This document shows, piece after piece, positions 1 to 5,342 of a DNA stretch of 7,312 bases (position 1 is the first letter of the stretch; each line of letters begins with the position of its first letter). Position numbers and translations under genes: made by a program. The notes under the pieces were generated by a model that was given only the letters and a program-made list of their open reading frames with translations, did no database searches and was not told where the DNA came from. This DNA is from an uncultured Collinsella sp. (GTDB taxonomy: Bacteria > Actinomycetota > Coriobacteriia > Coriobacteriales > Coriobacteriaceae), in assembly GCA_900551205.1 (NCBI GenBank), contig URUW01000085.1:1-7312 (forward strand), read 5' to 3'.

Positions 1-403
1 CCACCGCGAGCGTTCCCGACACGTAGATCCCGCACTGCGAGCCCGTGGCCACCAGCGACCCGGTCCTGCGGAGCGTCAGATCGCCCCACACCTCCATGCC
101 GCAACGCGAGATGTCCACGTCGGGCGCGCTCGTCTCGACAACGGTGTTCTGCCCGGTCAGCGTCACCACCAGGTCGTCGTCGGCGCCGATGGCCTCGCCC
201 GTGTAGCCGTTAAGCTCCAGGTGGTCGGCATCGGTCCAGGCCCACCCGGGGCCCGACGCGCCCGGCTCGTAGTACATGGCGCCCGCAATGAACAGGCTGT
301 CCGCGCCCGCGGCATAAGAAGGCCCGCCCAGCAAAACGCATAGGCAGGCCATGGCAGTAAACAGGATGTAGTGACGGCTAGTGTGGAACGCGGCAGCAAA
401 CAT
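1..403 (-). CDS. Exported surface protein, N-terminal part (runs off left edge)
   Basis: The first 134 residues are visible and the gene continues beyond base 1. Residues 1-35 form a signal peptide: a short N-region with Arg/His (around HTSRH), a hydrophobic core (YILFTAMACLCVLLGG), and a likely cleavage site around SYA-AGA. The mature part has the short repeating strand-turn pattern of a parallel beta-helix, with phrases such as LELNGYTGEAIGADDDLVV, TLTGQNTVVET and GMEVWGDLTLRRTGSLVATG. This style is common in large surface proteins of Coriobacteriia that carry carbohydrate-binding or Ig-like domains and a C-terminal anchor, but any anchor lies outside the window. The ATG at 401-403 has GGAG five bases upstream. 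An in-frame GTG at 440-442 is possible but has no such site. It is divergent from the AbiH gene. The exact function and ligand are unknown; export is well supported. Confidence 0.72.
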   Translation of the reverse strand, partial: MFAAAFHTSRHYILFTAMACLCVLLGGPSYAAGADSLFIAGAMYYEPGASGPGWAWTDADHLELNGYTGEAIGADDDLVVTLTGQNTVVETSAPDVDISRCGMEVWGDLTLRRTGSLVATGSQCGIYVSGTLAV

Positions 404-768
404 AACCGCTCCGATCTTCGCAAGAGCCAATGGAAACTGCACCAGAAAACTACCTGGTAGCAGCGGTTATTAGTGTAGCGAGATCAAAGCACAAACAAAG
501 GAAATACCCGTGAGCATCACCAGAAATTAGGTGTAAATCGTTTTGCCAGTCGGTGAAAGGAAGATTCACGTTAGGCAAATATGCCGACCGCTGATTCCAA
601 AATTAGCAGCACAGGGAAATTGACAATATCAAGTTACCAAAACCTTTCCTCAATGACGCCCCATGTCGTGTCCTCGCAAGTTGGATACCGTTGTAGCAAC
701 ACCTTAGTAATCGGGTAAATAGTTGAGAAGCTATTCACGCAGTTCACTACGATTGAAGGATTTAAATA
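404..768. other. AT-rich divergent intergenic region
   Basis: This 365-bp stretch separates two divergent genes and holds no convincing gene. It is clearly AT-richer than the surface-protein gene. Small symmetric sites are present: CTACCTGGTAG at 450-460 and GTTG-TAG-CAAC at 690-700. A possible leftward -10 (TACACT on the minus strand, 472-477) has no good -35. A possible rightward pair, TTGAGA at 723-728 and TACGAT at 748-753, has a long 19-base spacer. GAAGGA at 755-760, eight bases before the AbiH ATG, is a good ribosome binding site. The promoters are guesses. Confidence 0.5.
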
Positions 769-1869
769 ATGCACCAACTAATAATTCTTGGAAATGGATT
801 CGACTTGACCTGCGGACTGAAGTCAAAGTTCTCAGATTTTTATCGCAATAGGATGAACGGAGCATGCTCAATTGAATCGATCCCTAAGGACGAAAGAAAT
901 GTTTGGGATGTCATTCTTTCTGAAATCGGTGAAAACGACCCATTGTGGTGCAATATAGAAAGCCTTATTTCAGCGTATGTGTTCCATGATGACGATTTGG
1001 GTTCAAGATTGGACCACATGTATGAGCAACTGGTGTGGACAATTGATCCGTCAAAACCAAATGAACATCCAGATAACGCCGTATACAATTACGTTTCAAC
1101 TAGTCTGGGTAAGGAAAACGTTTCCCAGGATGAGCTCACCCATTTCCTTCTAACCTCACTAAAAGATTACGAGCACATCTTTGCGAGCTATCTAGAAAAA
1201 CAAGTCGATAATAACAATAAATACAGGGAAAAGGCTGTGGAGTATTATGCAGCCATTCGCAATGCCTGCATTAATAAGGCCCAGCAAAAGAACTATGAAA
1301 CATCTATCTTAAACTTTAACTATACAACCCCATTAAAATCGGAAAATCAGCGGCTGGGAATTGTTGCTGCCCGGAATATTCATGGCTCACTGGACAGAAC
1401 GGACACAATATTTGGCATTGACGGAAAAGACGTCGCTGAAGACCATCCGGCGGTGCCGTTTACAAAAACATATAGGCTTATGTCATTAGTGCCATACGAA
1501 AGCGAAACTGCAAAACTCTGCGACAGCAATACCCGTTTCATCAAGATATTCGGACACTCGCTTTCTCGGGCTGACTATTCCTACTTCCAATCGATTTTTG
1601 ACACCGTCAATCTATACGGTGGAGTTACTAAGCTTGTATTTCTATACAAAAAATATCCAAACAAGTCAGATAAAACAGTTGATGAGCAGGCAATTCGCGA
1701 AGATCTGTACTCACGCATATCGCATCTTCTGTATGAGTATGGAAGCACACTCGACAATAAAGACCATGGAAAGAATCTCATGCATAAACTTCTTCTAGAG
1801 CAAAGGTTGCTCATTAAAGACGTTGACGAGAATATATCGGTCTTACCTTCCAATATATATTTGCTTTAA
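769..1869 (+). CDS. AbiH-family abortive infection protein
   Basis: This 366-residue protein has the hallmarks of the AbiH family, named after a lactococcal phage-resistance protein. An N-terminal nucleotide-binding-like strand and loop reads LIILGNGFDLTCGL (residues 4-17) and is followed by FSDFY. A W-x-N-I-E element lies at about 60-64, LNFNYTT at 181-187, NIHGSLD at 203-209, and IFGHSLSRADYSYF at 260-273. The order GNGFD, NYT, HG, GHSL recalls SIR2-type Rossmann folds (GAG, TxN, HG, GxS), so an NAD- or nucleotide-dependent activity is a reasonable inference but unproven. The length suits the family and all motifs are present, so it looks intact. The start is supported by GAAGGA eight bases upstream. 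The gene is much AT-richer than its neighbours, which suggests horizontal acquisition. It stands alone as a single-gene unit ending before the 1977-2016 terminator. Biochemical mechanism and trigger are not known. Confidence 0.88.
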   Translation: MHQLIILGNGFDLTCGLKSKFSDFYRNRMNGACSIESIPKDERNVWDVILSEIGENDPLWCNIESLISAYVFHDDDLGSRLDHMYEQLVWTIDPSKPNEHPDNAVYNYVSTSLGKENVSQDELTHFLLTSLKDYEHIFASYLEKQVDNNNKYREKAVEYYAAIRNACINKAQQKNYETSILNFNYTTPLKSENQRLGIVAARNIHGSLDRTDTIFGIDGKDVAEDHPAVPFTKTYRLMSLVPYESETAKLCDSNTRFIKIFGHSLSRADYSYFQSIFDTVNLYGGVTKLVFLYKKYPNKSDKTVDEQAIREDLYSRISHLLYEYGSTLDNKDHGKNLMHKLLLEQRLLIKDVDENISVLPSNIYLL

Positions 1870-1976
1870 CACCTAATCCAGATTCGGCTCCCTGAGGTGG
1901 TAATTGAAGAGTAGGACCGGAGAACGTACGTACATCTATAAAAGCGTAATCAAAGGCTAATGGGACTTGTTTAACC

Positions 1977-2016
1977 AAAAGAGGGTGTATCGGTTTGCGC
2001 CGATACACCCTCTTTT
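1977..2016. terminator. Bidirectional rho-independent terminator
   Basis: A perfect 17-bp inverted repeat (arms 1977-1993 and 2000-2016) surrounds a six-base loop TTTGCG. The outer four pairs are A:T, so either strand ends in a run of four T. It lies between the rightward AbiH gene (stop 1869) and the leftward Ugd remnant (stop 2070) and can serve both. The 54-bp spacing to the ugd stop suggests it is the original ugd terminator. Confidence 0.9.
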
Positions 2017-2069
2017 CAATAATTGGATTTATGCACAAGGACAGAGTCGCCGCAGCCGTCAGCTCTCCC

Positions 2070-2294
2070 CTATTCCCTCTTAAACAGATCCCTCGTGTAC
2101 ACCTTGTCCGCCACGTCCGTGAGCTCGTCGCTCCAGCGGTTGGCGACGATCACGTCGCAGCCGGCCTTGAAGGCCTCCAGGTCATGGGTCACCTCGGAGC
2201 CGAAGAACTCCGGCGCGTCCAGCGTGGGCTCGTAGACCACCACGGGCACGCCCTTGGCCTTCACGCGCTTCATGACGCCCTGGATGGAGCTCGC
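2070..2294 (-). pseudogene. ugd: 3' remnant of UDP-glucose 6-dehydrogenase gene
   Basis: About 74 codons of the C-terminal UDP-binding domain of UDP-glucose 6-dehydrogenase remain. The full enzyme oxidises UDP-glucose to UDP-glucuronate with two NAD+ for capsule or exopolysaccharide synthesis. Recognisable family phrases are [40 protein letters not shown] and the terminal YTRDLF. The NAD-binding domain, the catalytic Cys and Lys, and the central dimer helix are all absent, so this piece cannot be an active enzyme. The natural stop codon (TAG, 2070-2072) and the downstream terminator are kept. It implies that a polysaccharide gene once stood here. Confidence 0.82.
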
Positions 2295-2477
2295 AATCCT
2301 AGCCTTGTCCTCCTGCTCGGCCTCGAGCTTGCAGATCTTGTTGTTCACCGTCTCGGGCTTCCAGCGCGAGCGTTCGGGCCACGCGGCGAGCTTCGCCTGC
2401 CTCTGGGTTCTGCTCGCAACGCGCTCGTGGCAGTATGTCTCGTGACGCGGGTTCGCCAGCGGCTCGTCGGCGTCCAA
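2070..2477 (-). pseudogene. Chimeric ORF: terminase small subunit N-part joined to Ugd C-part
   Basis: The 135-residue frame has two halves of different origin. Residues about 8-61 look like the DNA-binding N-terminal region of a phage terminase small subunit (Terminase_2 type): NPRHETYC, then [12 protein letters not shown] (helix-turn-helix-like), then [16 protein letters not shown] and KARI, matching the usual pattern in which WK-x-x-TV is followed by a second helix and V/KAR. Residues about 62-135 are the C-terminal end of a UDP-glucose 6-dehydrogenase ([49 protein letters not shown]). The start is TTG at 2475-2477, chosen because GGAGGTGA lies just upstream. Neither half is complete: terminase small subunits are usually 130-200 residues and Ugd about 390-450. 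The frame is open and could make a stable nonfunctional protein. It is most simply a deletion scar at a prophage edge. Confidence 0.7.
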
Positions 2478-2480
2478 GCG

Positions 2481-2488
2481 TCACCTCC
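2481..2488 (-). promoter_or_regulatory. Strong ribosome binding site for the TTG start at 2477
   Basis: GGAGGTGA on the minus strand is nearly a full anti-16S match. It sits three bases (six from the GGAGG core) before a TTG codon. It decides the start of the terminase-like frame and suggests that the frame is still translated. Confidence 0.7.
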
Positions 2489-2520
2489 AATCAATCGCGC
2501 CCCGCCGCGAAAAGCGGGGA

Positions 2521-2538
2521 GCCGCCCCGGAGGGCGGC
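2521..2538 (-). terminator. GC-rich stem-loop after the membrane toxin gene
   Basis: GCCGCCC and GGGCGGC form a 7-bp stem with a four-base loop, 32 bases past the stop of the 2570-3523 gene. A short T-run (CTTTTC, minus strand, about 2509-2514) follows only after TCCCCG, and a second GC hairpin can form there. It may be a weak terminator or an mRNA 3'-end structure between the TA pair and the terminase-like frame. Confidence 0.45.
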
Positions 2539-2569
2539 CCTGATTAGTCGTAGGTGTTTCCGCTTCCTG

Positions 2570-3523
2570 CTAGTTGTAAGCTGGCATAGGGATGAAGAAT
2601 CTCGCGAAGACCGCGGCGGCGAGGAAGACGAGGGCGATGAAGTTTGCGATCTTCACGATCTTGGCCAGGTCAGGGCATTCAACTCTGGTCACCTTTCCCA
2701 GGAACGAGAGCAGGATCGCTATCGTGTCGAATAGGAATACTCCTATCACTGTCGCCATCGCGCATAGCCTGTAGATGCTCGCCCTGTCGATGCTCTGCAG
2801 GATGGATGAGGAGAAGGTCAGGCCCGCGACGAAGGCGACGACGATGCCGGTGAACACGCCGAGGACGGACACGTTTTCACGCTGCGCCTCTCTCTTTTCC
2901 TCCTCAATTCGCTTCAGCGAGTCATCTTCCAGACGTTTGATTTCGCTTTCCGTCTTTTCCTGCTGCTCTTTGATTTGCTCGTCGAGTTGCGTGCTCCTTT
3001 CCTCGAAGGAGCACATCATCTTCATCTGCTCCGTGTAGTGGAGTAGGCGCGTCTTCTCAAGCTCGATGTGGTCGCACAGCTTACGTACACTATCGGCCTG
3101 CTCCGAGCGGGGTCGGTCTTCCAGCATGCTTGTCAGGACCTTGCCCATGTTGTCGGCCAAGCGGCTTACGGGGTATGGGACGTTCGTCGGGTCGAGCTCG
3201 CAATCCTTGTAGTCAAACACGACGTTGCAGACGTCCGAGTATCTATGGCGGAACTTCACCTGCCCGCCGTACAGCTTTTCGAAGAAGGCCTTGACGTCGG
3301 CGATGTTTTCATCCGAGAGGGAGAGGCCTGGGTCGTCGGACGCTAAGGTTTCCAGAAGTTTGGTCAGCGCATCCCTTTTCTGTGTCTCATCGGAGTCCGC
3401 CTCGACGTCGGGAACAATGAGCATCGATTTCTCAAGATAGTCGCCGTTTGCGGCTTGGAGAACGCTCGTCAGAATCTCAAGGGCTCTTTTCATGCCGGCG
3501 GGCACTTCTTGATTCTCAGCCAT
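2570..3523 (-). CDS. Coiled-coil, three-helix membrane protein; likely toxin partner of Panacea
   Basis: This 317-residue protein is not recognised by name. Residues 1-135 are soluble and mostly helical (MKRALEILTSVLQAANGDY; FFEKLYGGQVKFRHRYSDV). Residues about 140-216 are strongly charged heptad-like sequence (QLDEQIKEQQEKTESEIKR), read as a coiled coil. Three hydrophobic segments follow at about 218-243 (VSVLGVFTGIVVAFVAGLTF), 250-276 and 289-311, with a very short tail. No signal peptide or catalytic motif is seen. The ATG at 3521-3523 overlaps the upstream Panacea gene by 8 bp, so the two are translationally coupled. Panacea antitoxins pair with very varied toxins, some of which act on membranes, so a membrane-disrupting or membrane-sensing effector is a sound inference. 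The longer frame up to 3625 lies inside the Panacea gene and is rejected. Alternative: a membrane effector of a phage-exclusion system. Confidence 0.75.
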   Translation of the reverse strand: MAENQEVPAGMKRALEILTSVLQAANGDYLEKSMLIVPDVEADSDETQKRDALTKLLETLASDDPGLSLSDENIADVKAFFEKLYGGQVKFRHRYSDVCNVVFDYKDCELDPTNVPYPVSRLADNMGKVLTSMLEDRPRSEQADSVRKLCDHIELEKTRLLHYTEQMKMMCSFEERSTQLDEQIKEQQEKTESEIKRLEDDSLKRIEEEKREAQRENVSVLGVFTGIVVAFVAGLTFSSSILQSIDRASIYRLCAMATVIGVFLFDTIAILLSFLGKVTRVECPDLAKIVKIANFIALVFLAAAVFARFFIPMPAYN

Positions 3524-3980
3524 TCTGGTCCGCCTTTGCGGCCGCGACGATGAGACCGTTTGGGATGATTCCCTTGTCTTGTCCGCGCCTATTGTAGACC
3601 TCATCCCACGGGGACCCCTTCGCATGGGAGACCCGTACGAGGTTCCAGGGAGAAAGTCCTCGCAGTTTTTCGATGATGGTGTTGATGAAATCTTCCTGCT
3701 CGTCGTTCTCGAAGCGGACTGCGTCAGGGAAAATCATCTTTATGGGCGAACCGCCGAACTCGGAGAACTTGACGTATACGTCGCGGATGACCGGGCCGTA
3801 CTGCCATGCCTCGAACGTGTCGTCGAACAGGGGCGAGTCGTACCCCTTGATGAAAGTTAGTTGCAAGAAGTACAGCATCTTCTGTAGCTGTAGGTTGCTG
3901 ACCGGCTTGTTGTCTTTATAGCATTTGTCAACTACGTATTTGGCGATTCCCATGGCGGTGTAGCTTGCGGTCGTGTTCAT
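3516..3980 (-). CDS. Panacea-domain (DUF4065 / SocA-like) antitoxin
   Basis: This 154-residue protein matches the Panacea fold (formerly DUF4065; relatives GepA and SocA). An N-terminal helix reads ASYTAMGIAKYVVDKC, followed by the signature VSNLQLQKMLYFLQ (residues 27-40). The second signature is FEAWQYGPVIRDVYVKF (56-72). A C-terminal SHAKGSPWDEVYNRR (118-132) and GIIPNGLI follow. Panacea proteins are the antitoxin half of many toxin-antitoxin pairs and bind unrelated toxins directly. The start at 3978-3980 is fixed by AAGGAGGAG about six bases upstream. The frame could be extended to 4217, but the extra 79 codons are promoter and spacer DNA. It is the first gene of a two-gene unit and overlaps the membrane protein gene by 8 bp. 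The promoter at about 3999 carries a symmetric site that may be an autoregulatory operator. The domain call is firm; the antitoxin role here is inferred from family and gene order. Confidence 0.88.
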   Translation of the reverse strand: MNTTASYTAMGIAKYVVDKCYKDNKPVSNLQLQKMLYFLQLTFIKGYDSPLFDDTFEAWQYGPVIRDVYVKFSEFGGSPIKMIFPDAVRFENDEQEDFINTIIEKLRGLSPWNLVRVSHAKGSPWDEVYNRRGQDKGIIPNGLIVAAAKADQNG

Positions 3981-3997
3981 AATCTCCTCCTTTTGCC

Positions 3998-4013
3998 CAT
4001 CATACCAGTGATG
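3998..4013 (-). promoter_or_regulatory. Extended -10 promoter with overlapping operator-like repeat
   Basis: On the minus strand, TGG-TATGAT (4007 to 3999) is an extended -10 element 18 bases upstream of the Panacea ATG, which would give a very short leader starting close to the AAGGAGGAG site. The same bases hold the inverted repeat CATCA-6-TGATG (3998-4013), which would let a bound repressor block RNA polymerase. No good -35 hexamer is seen, as allowed for extended -10 promoters. A perfect palindrome TATCGCGATA lies just upstream at 4031-4040 and could be a second site. Confidence 0.5.
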
Positions 4014-4063
4014 TGCTCCCCATCTGCGCGTATCGCGATAAAAGCATCTCAGCTCGCCCGGAC

Positions 4064-4102
4064 AAAAAACGGACGGCCCGGACGGCCCCTCCAACGGGGG
4101 GG
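4064..4102 (-). terminator. Possible leftward terminator with tandem GC repeats
   Basis: On the minus strand, CCCC-GTTGGA-GGGG and a twice-repeated CGGACGGCC unit (plus-strand 4070-4078 and 4079-4087) precede a run of six T (4064-4069). This suits the end of the small gene that stops at 4124 and insulates the TA promoter from upstream transcription. The stem options are short, so the call is tentative. Confidence 0.35.
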
Positions 4103-4123
4103 TTTCGGTCTCGGACGCGCCCC

Positions 4124-4429
4124 CTAGTCTTCCACGGCCCCGGCACCAGGGACGACCGGCACGAGCGGCAGAAACGCCACGAGCACGAGCGCCGTGACCG
4201 CAATGCCCAACGCCCATTTCACGTCTTCGCCCATCACTTCACATCCTTCCGCTCGAACCTGCAGAAGCGCCCACATGCGGCCAAGGTCGCTACCGCGTAT
4301 CTCGCGGTCGCAGCACCCCCCCCCGCTGATGGCGCGGGCGCGCTCCCTGTACACGCCGTCCACGCGTGCCGCTGCGGCGAGCCTGGTTCTGCAGTCGGCG
4401 AGCCCGGACTCGAGCTCCCAGCTCGTCAC
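4124..4429 (-). CDS. Small protein with C-terminal membrane helix, possibly prophage debris
   Basis: A 101-codon frame with strongly GC-biased third positions, which argues that it is or was coding. Residues 8-65 are charged and helical (RTRLAAAARVDGVYRERAR; REIRGSDLGRMWALLQVRA). Residues 66-101 hold one membrane helix (WALGIAVTALVLVAFLPLV) and a short acidic tail. The GTG start at 4427-4429 has no ribosome binding site and lies at the edge of the IS256 remnant, so the original N-terminus may have been lost. An internal ATG at 4232-4234, with GGAAGGA upstream, could give a separate 36-residue membrane peptide. A run of nine G inside the frame (4316-4324) is prone to slippage. It lies upstream of the TA pair in the same direction. 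A phage lysis-cassette or minor membrane protein is only a guess. Confidence 0.4.
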   Translation of the reverse strand: MTSWELESGLADCRTRLAAAARVDGVYRERARAISGGGCCDREIRGSDLGRMWALLQVRAEGCEVMGEDVKWALGIAVTALVLVAFLPLVPVVPGAGAVED

Positions 4430-4796
4430 CGATCAGATCGGGGGGGTCTGCCCCAAGGCCGCCGAGGTGCTCGAGAAGGCCGAGGCCGACGCCCTGGGCT
4501 ACCTGGACTTCCCCTGCGAGCACCACGTCAGCCTGCGCACCAAGAATGTGCAGGAGCGCACCGACCGCGAGCTCAAGCGCCGCAGCCGCGTCATACAGGT
4601 GTTCCCGAGCAGGAAGTAGCCCATCAGGATGATGGGCGCCGTGTTCGCCGAGATGGACAAGGAGTGGGTCGGCCGCCGCTGGTTCAACGACGACTCCATC
4701 GGCAGGGCCGTCGAGGGCGCCGTCGCCGAGCACGTGGCCAGGTTCATCGCGCTCGTCGTGGCCGACAGCCCGATTCCCGGCGGGAAGGCGGCGTGA
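4418..4796 (+). pseudogene. IS256-family transposase, C-terminal fragment with amber codon
   Basis: The frame reads CPKAAEVLEKAEADALGYLDFP, then LRTKNVQERTDRELKRRSR and VIQVFPSRK, then a TAG stop at 4617-4619. It continues in the same frame as RMMGAVFAEMDKEWVGRRWF to a TGA at 4794-4796. The block RT-x-NVQER-x-RE-x-KRRSR-V-x-QVFPS is the signature of the C-terminal catalytic region of IS256 (mutator-like) DDE transposases and includes the last acidic residue. In relatives the position after RK is normally Ser, so a single TCG to TAG change explains the stop. The N-terminal two thirds or more of the roughly 400-residue enzyme is missing; only about the last 125 codons remain. K and D replace the usual N in RTNN and ERTN, further signs of decay. 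It cannot be active. Confidence 0.85.
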
Positions 4797-4897
4797 CATA
4801 CGCTAGGATGACGGCATTCTAGGCGATTCTCGGTTCCTCGGGTCGACTCCGGCTACCCTTGAGAACCGAGACCTACACCAACGATCGCGACACTACC
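4418..4897 (+). mobile_element. Decayed right end of an IS256-family insertion sequence
   Basis: The transposase fragment is followed by about 100 bp of noncoding DNA that includes a stem-loop (TCTCGGTTC at 4828-4836 with GAACCGAGA at 4863-4871). The sequence GAGACCTACACCA... ending GACACTACC (4868-4897) resembles right-end inverted repeats of actinobacterial IS256 elements, which often hold TACACCA and end in GAC-x-x-x-ACC. No left end or matching inverted repeat is in the window. The left boundary, near 4418, is set only by where transposase similarity fades. Confidence 0.6.
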
Positions 4898-4927
4898 GCA
4901 CGCTTCGTGCCATCTGGATTGTTTTGG

Positions 4928-4952
4928 AAAAGAAAACGCCTCATGCTAGGCG
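4928..4952 (-). terminator. Leftward terminator-like hairpin
   Basis: On the minus strand, CGCCT-AGCATG-AGGCG is followed at once by TTTTCTTTT. The stem is only 5 bp but the T-rich tail is good. No leftward gene is seen directly upstream, so it may be a relic, the end of a small RNA, or a backup stop for readthrough from the protease. Confidence 0.4.
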
Positions 4953-4988
4953 CGTACAGGCTCTTCGTGTCAACGTGTATCAGCCTAC

Positions 4989-5027
4989 CATGGAGCGGCG
5001 TTGCAGTGCGGCATGGAACGGCGTAGC
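4989..5027 (+). repeat. Imperfect 16-bp direct repeat
   Basis: CATGGAGCGGCGTTGC (4989-5004) and CATGGAACGGCGTAGC (5012-5027) match at 14 of 16 positions and start 23 bp apart, close to two DNA turns. A weak promoter, TTGCAG (5001-5006) with 17 bases to TAGCAA (5024-5029), is embedded in them, so they could be paired protein-binding sites upstream of the 5076 ORF. Confidence 0.55.
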
Positions 5028-5038
5028 AAAACTGATGC

Positions 5039-5057
5039 AATAATCAGCGAATAATCA
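5039..5057 (+). repeat. Short tandem repeat AATAATCA
   Basis: AATAATCA occurs at 5039-5046 and 5050-5057, an 11-bp period that puts both copies on the same face of the helix. It lies about 20 bp before the 5076 ORF, an AT-rich pocket in GC-rich surroundings. It could be a binding site or chance. Confidence 0.4.
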
Positions 5058-5072
5058 CAAGACCGGAATGGG

Positions 5073-5111
5073 GCCATGGCGACCTTCTTCAAAGGAGAAG
5101 GCCGCCATGGC
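5073..5111 (+). promoter_or_regulatory. Long hairpin enclosing the start of a small ORF
   Basis: Arms at 5073-5090 and 5094-5111 pair at 16 of 18 positions plus one possible G:U, around an AAA loop. Each outer end holds GCCATGGC. The hairpin contains the ATG at 5076 and a ribosome-binding-site-like AAAGGAGAAGG (5091-5101) before a second ATG at 5107. In RNA it would hide translation signals. It lacks a T-run, so it is not a standard terminator. Confidence 0.5.
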
Positions 5112-5273
5112 AAGTCGAAATTCAACTCAGGGATTACTGAGCTCTTCGGAGAGAGTTCACATTCCGAAGACCTAAAGTATCAGTTCGTTAATGTGACCCT
5201 TGGAAACTTTCAAGAGTTGTTCAACGCGGTAGACAGATTGCTCGACGAGAGAGGCATCGTTCTGTCTGCCTAA
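5076..5273 (+). CDS. Hypothetical 65-residue protein
   Basis: Not recognised. The C-terminal half looks protein-like and helical (YQFVNVTLGNFQELFNAVD, then RLLDERGIVLSA), and the gene is followed by a stem-loop at 5301-5336. The N-terminal 11 codons lie inside the 5073-5111 hairpin. No proper ribosome binding site precedes the ATG at 5076, and an in-frame stop at 5052-5054 rules out a longer version. The better-placed AAAGGAG site serves the ATG at 5107, which is in another frame and gives only a 22-residue peptide. So either this is a short regulated gene, the 3' end of a broken gene, or a frame damaged near the hairpin. It is convergent with the protease. Confidence 0.4.
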   Translation: MATFFKGEGRHGKSKFNSGITELFGESSHSEDLKYQFVNVTLGNFQELFNAVDRLLDERGIVLSA

Positions 5274-5300
5274 TATTATCCTATTGCTTTGTATGTAGCA

Positions 5301-5336
5301 GGACGGCCATCAGGCAATTATGCACGATGGCCGTCC
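5301..5336. terminator. Stem-loop between convergent genes
   Basis: GGACGGCCATC (5301-5311) and GATGGCCGTCC (5326-5336) form a perfect 11-bp stem with a 14-base loop. It sits 27 bp past the stop of the 5076 ORF and 6 bp past the end of the leftward protease tail. The flanks are only mildly T-rich, so it is probably a shared bidirectional terminator of moderate strength. Confidence 0.7.
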
Positions 5337-5342
5337 ATTCTA

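Noticed and set aside
163..423. 86-residue minus-strand frame over the surface-protein start
   Set aside because: It is Arg/Pro-rich out-of-frame sequence; the overlapping frame starting at 403 has a ribosome binding site, signal peptide and continuing beta-helix pattern.
1995..2543. 182-residue plus-strand frame
   Set aside because: It is antisense to the terminase/Ugd frame, which has recognisable family sequence and a strong start site.
2570..3625. Longer 351-residue version of the membrane protein
   Set aside because: The added residues lie inside the Panacea coding sequence and are basic low-quality sequence; the ATG at 3523 suits a coupled overlap.
3516..4217. Longer 233-residue version of the Panacea protein
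   Set aside because: The extra 79 codons cover the promoter and spacer; the Met at 3980 has an excellent ribosome binding site and the right family length.
4013..4822. 269-residue plus-strand frame and the 169-residue minus-strand frame at 4290-4799
   Set aside because: Both are high-GC shadow frames of the small minus-strand gene and of the IS256 fragment, with no family resemblance.
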